Source of the DNA: Pyropia yezoensis | Taxonomy: Eukaryota > Rhodophyta > Bangiophyceae > Bangiales > Bangiaceae | Assembly: GCA_009829735.1 (NCBI GenBank) | Contig: CM020620.1 | Location: 5,324,299-5,388,298, forward strand | Length of the DNA stretch: 64,000 bases | Direction: 5' to 3' | In this document: piece by piece, positions 1 through 10,054 of the stretch | How the letters are laid out: every line of letters begins with the position of its first letter | How positions within the stretch are numbered: position 1 is the first letter of the stretch | Translations under genes and position numbers: made by a program | The notes under the pieces: generated by a model | Databases searched by the model: none | Told to the model about the DNA's origin: nothing | What the model saw: only the letters and a program-made list of their open reading frames with translations

Positions 1-177
1 CCTCAGTACTGGTGCACTTGTCGTCAGGGTTTGTAGTTGCTCAAAAGCCTTCTGGGCGTCAGAGTTCCATTCGAAGTCGACGTTTCCAGTAAGCCTTGTG
101 AGGGGTGCAGCCACGGATGCCATTCCCTTAATAAATCGACGATAGAAGTTGACCATGCCGAGGAAGGATTGCACATC

Positions 178-1554
178 TTATTTGCTCTGTGGCGTTGCCC
201 ATGATCGAATGGCTTGGACCTTGTAGTCCTCCATCGAGAAGCCTTCGTTGGAAATGACATGGCCGAGGTAGTCCACAGTTGTTCGCGCAAATTGGCATTT
301 GCTGAGTTTGGCGTAGAGCTTATGCTCTCGCAGCTTGTCCAGGGCTTGCCTTAGGTGCTTTAGATGATCTTCGTAAGCTTCACTGTAGACCAGGATGTCG
401 TCGAGGTAGACGCAGATAAACTCGTAGAGATAGGGTCGGAAGACGTCATTCATTAGGTTCATGAAGACCGCGGGGGCATTTGTTAGCCCAAAGGGTAGCA
501 CGGTAAATTCGTAGAACCCGTATTTTGTTCGGAACGCCGTCAGTGGGATAGTATCAGGGTCAAGCCGGATCTGGTGGTAACCTGATCGGAGGTCGATCTT
601 CGTGAAGTACTTGGCCTTTCGCAGTTGGTCGAAGATGTCGTCAATTCTTGGTAAGGGATATGCGTTCTTGATAGTGGCTTTGTTCAATGCTCGATAATCG
701 ATGCACATTCGCCAGCCACCGTCCTTCTTTGCGGCAAAGAGTACAGAAGAGCCCCACGGTGAGGCACTTGGTTGGATGAACCCCTTTCGTATGAGGGTTG
801 CAAGTTGTGTCTTGAGTTCATCGAGTTCCCATTCAGATAGGCGATAAATGCCACTGCGACGTGGTTGAGCGTCCTCCGTAAGCTTGACGCTAAACTTGTG
901 ACTGCGTTCAGGAGAAAGTCCATCGGGAAGCTCTTCCGGGAAGACGTCGGCGTACTCGTTGAGAATCTCTTGGACGTCATTCTTGTCTTCAGCTTCTCCC
1001 ATTTTGATCGCATTGATGTCAAAGGTGCTGGAAGGATCTTCGGATTGCAGGTAAATGGCGAAGACAGGAACTTTTTGAATAAGGTCCTTGGCGAGGCGTT
1101 GCCTACAAATCAGGCCATGGGGTTTCTTGAGGGAGGCAGTGATGGAGATGTTCTTTTGGTTAAACTTGAAGGAGATCTTGTTCTTCTTGTTGTTGATTTT
1201 GGCGTCCTTGTCGTCACGCCATTTCTTTCCGAGGATGATGTCGTACGCACTTAGGCCGCATACAGCAAACCGAAGACGTTCTTGGTATGGGCCGATGTGA
1301 ATCTCTAAGGGTTCAATGGTCTCTGCGAGGACGTGGGAGCGACCATCGGGCATGTTAGCCGCGAAGTCCGTTTCTTTCGTGGTCACATTCAGGGTATTCA
1401 CGAGGCGCCTTGATACGACGTTAATGGGAGATCCGTCGTCAAACAGCACCTTAACAAGATGTCCATTGACAGAGGCAGTAGAAAGCAGAAGCCCGAGACG
1501 CGGGCCTTCAAATGGTGACGACATGTTTTCAGGAACCGAAGAAGCGTCTGGCAC
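178..1554 (-). CDS. protease and reverse transcriptase part of the Ty3 fossil
   Basis: A 458-residue open stretch. Residues about 25-120 resemble a retroviral-type aspartic protease. The following RT domain shows the fingers-palm motif [15 protein letters not shown], the palm motif [21 protein letters not shown] and the catalytic box [10 protein letters not shown], then YLGHVIS. These are standard Ty3/gypsy RT landmarks. It follows directly downstream of gag on the same strand. It is a fossil element part rather than a host gene. Confidence 0.85.
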   Translation of the reverse strand: MPDASSVPENMSSPFEGPRLGLLLSTASVNGHLVKVLFDDGSPINVVSRRLVNTLNVTTKETDFAANMPDGRSHVLAETIEPLEIHIGPYQERLRFAVCGLSAYDIILGKKWRDDKDAKINNKKNKISFKFNQKNISITASLKKPHGLICRQRLAKDLIQKVPVFAIYLQSEDPSSTFDINAIKMGEAEDKNDVQEILNEYADVFPEELPDGLSPERSHKFSVKLTEDAQPRRSGIYRLSEWELDELKTQLATLIRKGFIQPSASPWGSSVLFAAKKDGGWRMCIDYRALNKATIKNAYPLPRIDDIFDQLRKAKYFTKIDLRSGYHQIRLDPDTIPLTAFRTKYGFYEFTVLPFGLTNAPAVFMNLMNDVFRPYLYEFICVYLDDILVYSEAYEDHLKHLRQALDKLREHKLYAKLSKCQFARTTVDYLGHVISNEGFSMEDYKVQAIRSWATPQSK

Positions 1555-1577
1555 CGGTTTTGATGACGGTTGCTGCT

Positions 1578-2447
1578 TCAGTTCCGCTGGCCTTTTGGGC
1601 AGTCCTTGGCCATATGTCCTTTCTCACGGCAGCGGAGGCAGAGGCCTTCACGCATGCAGCGCTGACGCTCTTCAGGCGTGAGTTTCTCGACTTTGATGCT
1701 GGAGATTTCCATGGGAATGACACCCGTCGTGGATGGCCTCGCAGATGTGCCGCCGAGGTGCGTCGAGGCACCAGCCTTGGCAGCCTCCACGCGCAGAGCG
1801 TCAGTCATGACAGATTCAAGATCCGAGTAGGTCTTGAGACAAAGAGCCTGCCAGATGTCCCGCTTCAAGCCTCGGGTGTAGCGGTCAATCTTCTCGGCTT
1901 CCGTGATGTCAGGGATGTCCAAGAGGACGCTCAGAAACGTCCTGTTGAACGTTCCGACGTCTTTGATTTGGCGCCACGAGTGCAGCTTGTCTCGTGCCGC
2001 TTGTGTCTTGTTCAGTGGACTGAAGCGGCGAATTAGAGCAGAACGGAAGGATTCCCAGTTCGGGACAGCTGTAGTCTGACTGTAGACCTTCCACCAGTCG
2101 AACGCTTGGCCGTCGAGGAAGGTGCAAGCAATACTGCACGCATCGTCGGGGTCACTCAGTCGCACATAGAAATCCATATGCGAGCACCACGCTTCAACCG
2201 TCCCAGGTTTACCGGAGAAAGCCACGGGTTTGTTCGGCCTCGCGGATTTCATGCCACTAGTAGTGGCCTTGGCCTTGGCTTCGGACAGTTGCTGCTTAGC
2301 GTCGGCTAGTTCCATCTTATGAGCCTCGAGTTGTTCGCTCATTTGCGCGACAAACGCTGTAAGCTGGGTCCAGGCTTCCATGGTCGGTGCGTTCGAGCCC
2401 GAGCCCGGATTGGCCGGGTTGACACCCCCGGGGATTGGTGCATCCAT
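1578..2447 (-). CDS. gag-like part of the Ty3 fossil
   Basis: A 289-residue open stretch. After a low-complexity start and a short heptad-like segment, a retrotransposon-gag domain occupies roughly residues 75-220, with FDWWKVYS and a [14 protein letters not shown]-type helix. A CCHC zinc knuckle ([14 protein letters not shown]) lies near the C-terminus. This is the usual nucleocapsid arrangement of plant- and alga-type Ty3/gypsy gag. It lies immediately upstream of the protease/RT part on the same strand. Confidence 0.8.
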   Translation of the reverse strand: MDAPIPGGVNPANPGSGSNAPTMEAWTQLTAFVAQMSEQLEAHKMELADAKQQLSEAKAKATTSGMKSARPNKPVAFSGKPGTVEAWCSHMDFYVRLSDPDDACSIACTFLDGQAFDWWKVYSQTTAVPNWESFRSALIRRFSPLNKTQAARDKLHSWRQIKDVGTFNRTFLSVLLDIPDITEAEKIDRYTRGLKRDIWQALCLKTYSDLESVMTDALRVEAAKAGASTHLGGTSARPSTTGVIPMEISSIKVEKLTPEERQRCMREGLCLRCREKGHMAKDCPKGQRN

Positions 2448-2783
2448 GGTGTCTTGGGTTCAAGTCCGAGGCAAACAAACTTACAACCCAGATTTCACAA
2501 GACTTGCTTGGGGAGGACCCCAAGGAAGATCTCGGAGATGTGGGATAGGAGTTTGTCTGCAGCAGTAGTGGTGTACACGATTGGGATAAGTGCTGCGCTA
2601 GTTGCTGCAACGTTCCAAATGATGTACAGCACTACTTCGAGAAGCACAAGAAATTCGGTTGAAATCACACAAACGGATTATTCAGAAGCGTCCGTGCACA
2701 GGCCCGAGTCGGGTCGTGTCGGATTTCCAAGCGGGGGGATCAATGGGGGAAAATCGGGCTCCTAGGCCAGATCCAGGGGCGTG
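2448..2783. other. spacer between Ty3 fossil and zinc-finger gene
   Basis: About 340 bases, less GC-rich than the surroundings. On the minus strand this would be the leader or 5' LTR of the Ty3 fossil, but I find no TG...CA boundary, repeated end or convincing primer-binding site. No coding signal was seen. Confidence 0.4.
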
Positions 2784-3590
2784 TCAACAGGTGTCAATCG
2801 GTGCGGCGCGCCAGCGTGCGGTGATGATCCTTGCCACGTGTGTGCCGCTCGAAATGTTCCACCGACTCAAATTCGCGACCGCAGGGTTCGCAACGGGGAA
2901 GGGTGTCCGGCGGTTAATTACGTATCGGTGGCGACGGGATCCGCGGTGATCACGCAGCACAGTGAGGCTGTTGCACCGCACACCGCACGGATTGCAAAGG
3001 AATTTCCGTTGCGCCCCACGGTGGCTCTTGGCAATTCGGCGTTGCTCACGCTGCTCAACCGCGCGCGCGGTGGTTGGCTTGATGTGACCAATCACCGGTG
3101 GCGGCGGGGCGGTGTAACGGCGCCCCGATTCTTGGGGGGGCAGTAACAGGCGACGGTTGACGCGGGCTGCCGTGTCCTTGGTGGCAGGGCCCTTGCCCTT
3201 GCCCGAGAGGGGGGGCTTGGGTGCGGCCCGGCCCGCCGAGGCGAGGCGGACTGGGACCGCCGGGGTAGGAATCGAGTGGGCGCCCGCCGGGGGGTTGTGT
3301 GCCCTCGGGCGGGCGTGTGCCTGCGGGGAGCCGCGTGCCGACGGGGGGCCGCGTGCCGACGGGGGGCCGCGTGCCGACGGACCGTGGGCCGTGAAGGCGC
3401 CACGGGTCGTCGGGGGTGCGCGGACCGTGGGGGGTGCGCGGATCGTCGGGGGTGCGCGGATCGTCGAGGGTGTGCGTACCGGGGGGGTGCCACGGGACGT
3501 GGACCCGGTATCGCGCGCCGAGGCCGCCGAGGATGTCGGGCCGGCCGCCAGTGCTGAGGAAGAGTATTCCGAATCTGATGTGGATCTCAC
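2784..3590 (-). CDS. C2H2 zinc-finger protein, Pro/Ala/Arg-rich N-terminus
   Basis: Function unknown; probably nucleic-acid binding. The N-terminal two thirds of this 268-residue frame is Pro/Ala/Arg-rich with short tandem repeats (RAPPTI/RAPPTV; SARGPP). Near residues 195-222 is a C2H2 finger of the U1/JAZ kind: FLCNPCGVRCNSLTVLRDH then HR. A second finger with the same spacing (CEPCGREFESVEHFERH followed by RGKDHH) is encoded immediately downstream on the same strand but in another frame, ending at a stop near 2798. The two fingers therefore look like an original tandem pair separated by a one-base frame change close to a short C run around 2910-2918. That could be a pseudogene lesion, an assembly error or a spliced junction. 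The start codon at 3590 is provisional. Confidence 0.55.
   Translation of the reverse strand: MRSTSDSEYSSSALAAGPTSSAASARDTGSTSRGTPPVRTPSTIRAPPTIRAPPTVRAPPTTRGAFTAHGPSARGPPSARGPPSARGSPQAHARPRAHNPPAGAHSIPTPAVPVRLASAGRAAPKPPLSGKGKGPATKDTAARVNRRLLLPPQESGRRYTAPPPPVIGHIKPTTARAVEQREQRRIAKSHRGAQRKFLCNPCGVRCNSLTVLRDHRGSRRHRYVINRRTPFPVANPAVANLSRWNISSGTHVARIITARWRAAPIDTC
3331..3490 (-). repeat. coding minisatellites in the zinc-finger gene
   Basis: Two adjacent arrays lie inside the gene at 2784-3590. About three 18-bp units occur at 3331-3379 (on the plus strand, gacggggggccgcgtgcc), and about four 21-bp units at 3412-3490 built around gggggtgcgcggatcgt. Both unit lengths are multiples of three, so copy-number change keeps the frame. 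They encode the SARGPP and RAPPTIR repeats. Confidence 0.8.
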
Positions 3591-4624
3591 TGGGATTCAA
3601 CAATCGGTTGACCAAAAGAAAAATTCCGTGAAAAAAAAACCACAAGGGTTGTGTCAGGAAATTGTTCGTTCGGTGTGATTCGTGGAACCCGCTACGTTTG
3701 TATTACAATGCCCGTGGCAAGCCGAACGTAGGGGGCAACACGACTGCACAATCGTAGGGAGAGCCAAATCAAAAACGGAATCGCAAGTCACCGCCAGGTA
3801 GAAAAGCCAAACTATCTGAAGCTACCACATGTGAGGAACCACCCACACTTGGGCAGCCCTCAACGTACTCGTGATGGTGTCAGCGACCCGTGCCAGCCAA
3901 TAGGGCGACAGGGTGCGGGGAAGAGGATGGAGGTGGTGACGGTGGTGGGTCTGGGGAAGAGGACGGCGCGACGTCGGTGGTGATCGAGAGGGTTCAAAGG
4001 GTGAAGGTCGTCTTTGGTCTGTGTCTGTGGTTGCCCTTCCGGTCTCCCCCGGTGGCGCCGACACTCACGCACTATATACTCGCGTCGGGGCACCCGAGGT
4101 GCCCCAAAGCATGCGTTTCCCCGTCGCTCCACCGGTAGGCACAAAACGGCCCAAAAACAAAGCATGGCTCTCAGAACAAAGCATGGGCGGGCGTGCGCAC
4201 TAAAGGAGTGCAGCCCCAGTTTGCCCCAAACGAAGGGGTCCGGCGTGCGGCGCCTAGGGCGCCGCCCCAGCCGGCTCCAGACGCCAGTCGGCCCGAAGGT
4301 CCGAGAGGCGTGTAAGCACGATTCGATCGAGTCGGCCGAATCGGCCAGCCGGCTAGCCAGTCACATCGCTGCAATGCTGCAGCTAGGACATTTTAACGGA
4401 CTCGCCAGCTGTGGCAGATGTGGCTCGTCATGGGTGCTGACGGTGGCGCCTTTCGACAGGCCATGATGGGCTGTCGATGGCTGCTGTCGTGCGGCCGGCA
4501 GACACCGTGAGACAGCGGCTGACTCATCTTGCGTCTGGAAGGTACACCGCGTCATGCCCCACAATACAAGGAGTTGATCCATGTTGCCAGGAGTTGATTC
4601 GGCAGGATCTGTAAGGAGAGGTCC
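3591..4624. other. intergenic region with a perfect hairpin
   Basis: No gene supported. At 4087-4105 there is a perfect 8-bp stem with 3-base loop (ggggcacc / ggtgcccc). It lies just downstream of a TATA-like actatatact at about 4071-4080 on the plus strand. Short ORFs here have no recognisable domain. Confidence 0.5.
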
Positions 4625-4630
4625 CCGATA

Positions 4631-5869
4631 TTATCCCTTAAGTATTAGGCATGGGATTAGGGGGGAAATCCTTACACAAGGCCCCTCCTCCTCCACGCGG
4701 GGTTCCGGGTTGAGCACCCGCGTGGCGGCCACCAACCCCGGAGGGTAGGGTAGCTCCTCGTGACCCAACCCCTCTTCCAAGAAGAGAACACCGTCCGCGG
4801 ACAAAGACTTCGCGCATCGTACCAATGCACGAGCTCGAAGAGGAAGACCCAGGAAGGAAGGCAAGGCCTTTTGATGGACCTTCTCGATGAGATGGAGAAG
4901 TGCACGCAGGTACGCCGCGGAGTCAGGGTCACCCTGACACAACACGTCAATGGGGCTCTCTTGGAGAGCCCGCAGAAGGGGGATCGGAACAAGCCAAGCA
5001 TGTCCGTAGTACAACCCCGAAGACAGCAAGACGTCGGCTACCTCCACCAGCCAGCAGGCGCTCAGAGCTGCTCTGGCCGCCGAGTCCGGGCCGTCGGCCA
5101 TCAGCCGACTCCCCCGCACGGCAACTAAGTTGCCAATACGCGCGGCCATGCCGCGTGGAACCTCGTAGTCGCTCCACCAAGAGGGGATGACCGGGTACAA
5201 CTTGAGGCGCTCTCCATGGGAGAAGCACTCTACCTCCCGCTGCTCTTCGCAGGCGAAGATGCCATGGCGCCGACGGTGCCGATGCTCCGTTAACGCTTGG
5301 CGTAGGAAGTAACCGCGAGGGCGTCGCCCAATGACCGGTAACGGACCCGGGTAATACGCCAGGTCGAAGACCGGCATTGTCCCCGGTGGTAACGGGGGGC
5401 GCGAGCACGCATCATCCAGCTGCTGAGCGAGCTTCCAATCCTCCGCAAAGCGGAGCACGGGGTAGTCCGTCGGTGTCCCAATCGGGACCTCGTAGAGGTC
5501 CGGGTAGAGATGGCGGAATGTTGTCCACACCCCCGTCATGCGGCGTGGATCCACCTGAACCCACCGGTCGGTGACCGCGCCGGGATGCGGGTGAGGGTAG
5601 GGCCACTCCTTGTGAAAGGGGATGAATTCCCCGAAGGGGCCCGGCCCCCGTGAGTCCGCCGACGGCGGAACAGGTACCTCGGCCGGCGAAGCCGGACCGG
5701 CATCACCCCGGCCACTCCCGGCGTCGTCCATCGGGACGTCGTCGGGAGAGGCGGGTGGCAACCCCGTGTCCGAAGGGCCACGGGGGGAGGAAGGAGCCGG
5801 AGGGGAAGCGGACCCGCCACCCTCACCCATGGTAGCGGGGTTGCCCACCTGCCCCGACGGGGTAGCCAT
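4631..5869 (-). CDS. extra antisense ORF family of LTR elements (copy 1), unknown function
   Basis: About 412 residues if started at the Met at 5869; the open frame extends to 6022. A Pro/Ser/Gly-rich N-terminus is followed by a globular region with no family I recognise. It aligns by eye with the ORF at 20415-21986. A block containing HRRRHGIFACEEQ ... LKLYPVIPSWWSDYEVPRG here matches HRDKSRFLVGWHQQ ... LHYVRVPHWFENVELPYG there. A downstream block SADGVLFLEEGLGHEELPY matches RDGVWAALVDEDLAPLDLPY. The match is weak in identity but collinear over about 230 residues. It lies antisense to its presumed host element. Function is not inferred. Confidence 0.6.
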   Translation of the reverse strand: MATPSGQVGNPATMGEGGGSASPPAPSSPRGPSDTGLPPASPDDVPMDDAGSGRGDAGPASPAEVPVPPSADSRGPGPFGEFIPFHKEWPYPHPHPGAVTDRWVQVDPRRMTGVWTTFRHLYPDLYEVPIGTPTDYPVLRFAEDWKLAQQLDDACSRPPLPPGTMPVFDLAYYPGPLPVIGRRPRGYFLRQALTEHRHRRRHGIFACEEQREVECFSHGERLKLYPVIPSWWSDYEVPRGMAARIGNLVAVRGSRLMADGPDSAARAALSACWLVEVADVLLSSGLYYGHAWLVPIPLLRALQESPIDVLCQGDPDSAAYLRALLHLIEKVHQKALPSFLGLPLRARALVRCAKSLSADGVLFLEEGLGHEELPYPPGLVAATRVLNPEPRVEEEGPCVRISPLIPCLILKG

Positions 5870-6511
5870 GACTGACCGCTCTCCAATGGGGACGGGGGGG
5901 GGGAAGAGTGTGGATGCCACCCCCACCCTTAGGGTGAGGGCGAGGGAGACGCACGCAGACCAGTGGCAGCGAGGAGGAGTAGCGGGAGCGGTGGGGACGG
6001 AGGCCGTCCTCGCGGCGAGCACCCGTTGGCGCCCCCCCCTTGCTACGATCCACCCCTCTCGGGTGGCCAGGCGGCCCTCTTCTACCCCTCAACCCCCTGA
6101 CAAGGGGCCGAGGGGGGGGGTACACAAGAGGCCCCTAAACCCCTCGCTCCCGGCTACGCCAGGAGAGCCAGTCCCCTCACGGCCCCACCCTGTGCGGGCA
6201 GGGCCGTGGGAGGCGACAGGCCCTATCCTTGCTGCGTCCCCCACCCCTCAGGTGGTGGTTTCGAGGGGGGTGTCTCCACACATCCCTCCCCCTGTCGTTC
6301 AACGGGGTCGGACACGATTGTCTCCCCAGGGGAGAAAACCATGGGACCGAGCTGACCCAGTGTCATCCACTCCTCCCGTGGGGATGGGTACACTCGGCGG
6401 TGGGGACGGCATGCTGCCAAGTGGCATTGCCTCCACCGCCCGTTTGGCGCTGGGGGGGAGATTCCCTCAGTGTCTGGGTCGCGGGTCACAACCCCCTGGA
6501 GGTGTGGGAAG

Positions 6512-7200
6512 TGTAGGGACCCGATGGGCCCTCCACGTGGGGGGACCTCGTAGAGATCGCGTGGTACCCCTGCGTCCACCTTCCTAATGAGGAGGACGGG
6601 GCCGACTTGGCCCCCCGGGATTTTACTGGCTTCCGATTGGTCCCCTCCTATGGAGGCGGGACCGGGTCGCCATTGATTCTGGGGCCCATTTTGGGATTCC
6701 CAGTGTATGGGAATTTCACCTGACCGGAATTGGCCATTGGTCAATATTCCGGGGTGGGATGCATTTGGGGTTTGGATTTTGATTGTGTATTTTATGTGAT
6801 TGTGAGAGTGGGGAGATCTTGAGTGTCGGCACTGATTTCCGGCGGGGCTCCTCTTCCCCATATCTTGGAGATTCCTGCCCCGCTGGCAGGAATGATCCGT
6901 GGGGGAGGGGGCCCTCCGGACATGTTGGAGGGTTTTGATTGGCCCGCACGTGGCCCGGTGTGGAGGGTTGCTGGGTGCGGTCGAGAGAGGGTAAGAGTGT
7001 GCGTGGGGGTGCGCGTTGCTTCCCCCTTCGAAAAATACAGACTTGCGTGTGCTTGAACACAGTCGTCCTGGTCGCGGATCCCCGCGTGAACCAGCCAGGC
7101 GGTCGGCGGTTCTGTATCTCTCCGGTCTCTCCGAGTTCTTGATGGGTGTTTCTCTGTGTGTTCTGGGTGCTAGGCGCCTAAGGTACGTAAAACCACTACA
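6512..7200 (+). repeat. probable LTR of the truncated element
   Basis: About 689 bp bounded by TGTAGGG and CACTACA, preceded by a purine-rich tract. The distal part (gggtgtttctctgtgtgttctgggtg) resembles in composition the distal end of the LTR at 19027-19669 read on the minus strand, which also ends in CTACA. There is no second copy in the window to prove it. Base composition is much less G-run-rich than the flanking host DNA. Confidence 0.45.
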
Positions 7201-8358
7201 GCGCTCATGACATACGCGCACTACTTCCACTCCGCTAGAGATAGAGACAAGAACAGACACGGCATCGCCAACTTGAAGGCCAGCCCCCCCACCTCGAGTC
7301 GCGCGCACACGCCACCGCATGACAGTGCGCGCTGCACGTCGCGCAGTTGCCAGTCGATTCGCATTGTCCGGGAGGCGGGCATCGTCGAGCACTCCTCCGC
7401 AACAACGCCACTGGCCAGGGTCTTCGCTCCACAACCGCCGAGCCTTGGAAAGGCAAGCACGCGCACCAGCATGGGAAGCCCACGCATCCGGTACTGAGAA
7501 CACAGCTGGATCCAGCAGCAGCCGGGCCGACAGCTCAGCTTGACGGTACCGCGTCAGCGCCTTCATGGAGTCGTCGTAACCATTGCCGGTGACAACACTG
7601 CGCTTCAATGGTTGGTGGGCATTTTCGAACAACAGCTCTTGCGCATGACGAACGTGCAAAAGGGCCGGAATAACGTGGTCCACGAGCTCCCGCAGGCGGT
7701 GGAGGTTGGGAACGTCAAGCCGCATACCGAACGCCTTGAGGTCGGCGCGCAAGCAGGCTTCCTGTAACAGCTCGAAAAACACCTCGGCCCGGCCCTGTAT
7801 ATCCCTTGGTGTAGCGCGCGCTTGGCACGCAGATATCCCATCGAGCTCCACCCTTGGAAAGTAGTACGCAGCACACACAAGCGCGGCGTAGGCGTCCACA
7901 ATCTTGAGAGCCCGATGAAGTGGCCTCATGACAGCGCCTGAACTGCCACTGAGATTAGCGCTGCGCAGTGTCCGACGCATGACGAGACCGAGAATGGGAA
8001 GAGTTGCAGCCCACTCCGAGATGCCAACGGACACGATGCGGTTGCGCCTCTCGTTGTAGATGGTAGTAGTCGGAAAGTGACTGCGCGCCAACGCTTCCCG
8101 GAGTGACAGGCCCAACCGTTTCCGCTGTGAGACGGTCAGCAGCTGAAAGGTGCCGGTCACCAGCCGCTTCGTGGGGCCATGGAATAGCAGATGGTCTGGG
8201 GCAACCATTGCGCTCCTGTGCCCATCGAACATTCCACCTGGGAGCTGCCGGGCCCAGAGGTGTAGTACACTTCTGGCAGAGCCTCGACGAAGCCCCAACT
8301 GCCGGAGTCGCTCTTCCAGATGCTCCTTGACAGGCCGCACCCCTGTCTCGAAAGCCAT
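7201..8358 (-). CDS. unknown protein, possibly transposase-derived, truncated
   Basis: Frame open from well upstream; the Met at 8358 (MAFETGVRPVKEHLEERL) gives about 385 residues before the edge of the LTR block at 7200, where coding-like sequence ends. Seen: long well-mixed sequence without low complexity, including DHLLFHGPTKRLV, NLHRLRELVDHVIPALLHVRH and the striking FENAHQPLKR. The last motif recalls the region around the C-terminal catalytic Glu in some large DDE transposases that carry FE near their end, but I cannot name a family. The frame runs on into the LTR, which suggests the gene was interrupted by that insertion. Alternative: a lineage-specific host protein. Confidence 0.5.
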
Positions 8359-8559
8359 AATTCGTCGAGGCGCAGTTGCTCCTTCACGCCGCGACCCTGC
8401 CAGCAAGCCACCGCCGTCACTCCAGCAGAGAGGCCACCGCCGTCGCAACCGCTCACACCGTCTTCGACAGCCACCGCGCTGTTGCCGAGCGCGGTACGGA
8501 GCTGTACTGAAAGAAAGAGGCGGAGTCGCCGCTCTCCGGAGGCGTCCGCTGTTGTCCGA

Positions 8560-9150
8560 GCTCCCCCTCGTCTTGAAACGCGGCAATTGGTGCCCGTTGG
8601 ACAACCACCGCTCCACGACGAAAGCCGCCACGGTCAACCACCCGGCCGTCCTCCCCAGCACGACGGCAACGGCTTCGGCACCGGGGGGTGCCTGTGCAGC
8701 CGGCCGCCCACGTCGCAGCTATCAGCCACCGCGCTCTCGTCCCCAGCACGACGCTTGAACCACCTTTGCTGCCCGGACAGCACGACGGCAGTGGCGGCAG
8801 CACCAGAAAACGCCTTGAGAGCTCGCCGCGGCCAACCACAGCGCCCTTCCGCCAAGCACGACAGAAACCCACGGCTCGCTCCTCCCCGCACGGTGGCCGC
8901 GGCACCAGCACCACGCGTGGCGGTGGGGACGACGGCTGCTACCGCTGCCGGTTGTGCTGCTCCTGCTGCCGGGCGCGGCTATCACTGCCCGTTGGACCAC
9001 CACCGCTGCACGGCAAAAGCCGCCACGGCCAACCACCAGAAGCTTGTTACGGCCAACCACAGCGCCCTGCCGCCAAGCACGACAGCAAACCACGGCTCCC
9101 GCGCCCCCGCACGGTGGCCGCGGCACCAGCACCAGAGGGCGGACCGTCGA
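8560..9150. repeat. degenerate tandem repeat, about three units of 150-230 bp
   Basis: The phrase cccgttggacaaccaccgct with cggcaaaagccgccacgg recurs near 8590 and 8985. The phrase caaccacagcgccct followed by gccaagcacgacag recurs near 8838 and 9054, with a weaker relative near 8636. The phrase cacggtggccgcggcaccag recurs near 8888 and 9111. Units are diverged and of unequal length. The frame on either strand is open mainly through GC bias, so I call no gene. Confidence 0.6.
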
Positions 9151-10054
9151 GCGGCCGCGGCCACGACCTACAGTCCCGTCATCTCACTGTCCACGATGGC
9201 GACGGCTCCAGCAGACAGCGGCGACATTAGTAGAGGCGGCGTGGCGGTCTTGAGAGTGGTGCTGTCGACGAGCATGGGTGAGGGCGGAGGGGACGTTGGG
9301 GGGTCACACAGTGCTGTTTTCCGGAGCGGTCTTCTCGCTCAGAGGCCACGATGGTCAGGTCATACGGAGTTACTCGAAGCATACCTCGCAGGAAAGTTCG
9401 TCACCGCAATGGACAGAAGCGCTGCTCCAGTCACTACGTTGTCTCTTGGACTTATGATCGCACGGTTTGGAGTTATATATGGTCTTATTGGAATGCTCCG
9501 GAAGGCTGCGCGGCGTATTGTGCGCTGATGCGGCACAGCAACGTGTCACGGCCTGGCCGGCTCTGACCCCTGGCTGCCCCCTTCTGCGACCCTTTGGCCC
9601 GATGCATCACCTCACCCTTCAACTCTGCTCCTGCCCGCCCCTCCCCCCGCGGCCGGCGAGGCAGCGCCGCGAGCTCCCCCGGCGGGGCGCCCCCCGTCAG
9701 CGTCGCCCCCGCCGCCGGACGGGGGCGGGGGAAACCGGCGGGACGGGGGCCTCCGCCTGAGATGGCTCCCGAACCGAGTTTGTATCGGGGCGACCGCACA
9801 CCTCCCAGACGCTCAGCGACCCCACCAGCGCCGTATTTACTGCTGATTAAACCCAGCACAACTAAGGGTCACACTCCGGCCTCGGGGACGGAGGGGGATC
9901 AGGTAGAAGTGTAAGTCGGTGCGAGGGACGGGGGGTCTTAGCCGGGTGGAGGGGGACTGGCACCGTGACAGGTTGAAGACAAAGGGGTCGCAGGTGCGAC
10001 TCTTTCACGTTCATGGCCGCAACAGTTTTCCAGCCTTTTCCAATCTCACAGGCT
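9151..10054. other. intergenic region
   Basis: No gene supported. A short ORF at 9485-9859 on the minus strand has no domain and biased composition. A TATA-like ttatatatgg lies near 9473-9482. The part 9340-9560 is noticeably less GC-rich than its flanks. Confidence 0.4.

Larger units (their letters stand above)
1..2447 (-). mobile_element. Ty3/gypsy LTR retrotransposon fossil, cut by window edge
   Basis: Seen: a gag-like block (1578-2447) followed downstream by a protease plus reverse-transcriptase block (178-1554), both on the minus strand, with reverse-transcriptase-like sequence continuing toward base 1. Gag then protease then RT is the order of Ty3/gypsy elements. RNase H, integrase and the 3' LTR would lie to the left, outside the window. 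I could not define a 5' LTR, primer-binding site or target duplication to the right of 2447. The copy looks broken, with at least one break in the visible part. Family assignment is firm from the RT; age is unknown because no LTR pair is visible. Confidence 0.85.
4625..7200 (+). mobile_element. left-truncated LTR element remnant with antisense extra ORF
   Basis: Interpretation built by comparison with the element at 19027-29106. An ORF on the minus strand (4631-5869) is distantly homologous to the antisense ORF of that element. To its right are a spacer, a purine tract (ggaggtgtgggaag, 6498-6511) and an LTR-like block from TGTAGGG at 6512 to CACTACA at 7200. The arrangement mirrors the 3' end of the complete element in opposite orientation, so this would be the 3' part of a plus-strand element. 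No gag, pol, 5' LTR or target duplication is visible. It looks strongly truncated. Left boundary is approximate. Confidence 0.5.

Noticed and set aside
2451-2470. tRNA T-arm-like text (gggttcaagtccgaggc) as a tRNA gene or primer-binding site
   Set aside because: No acceptor, anticodon arm or CCA could be placed around it, and it is not adjacent to a definable LTR.
6223-8661. Single 812-codon minus-strand ORF across 6223-8661
   Set aside because: Its lower third lies in the LTR-like block and loses coding character below 7200; only the part 7201-8358 is kept.
9485-9859. 124-codon minus-strand ORF
   Set aside because: No domain, compositional bias, and no supporting context.
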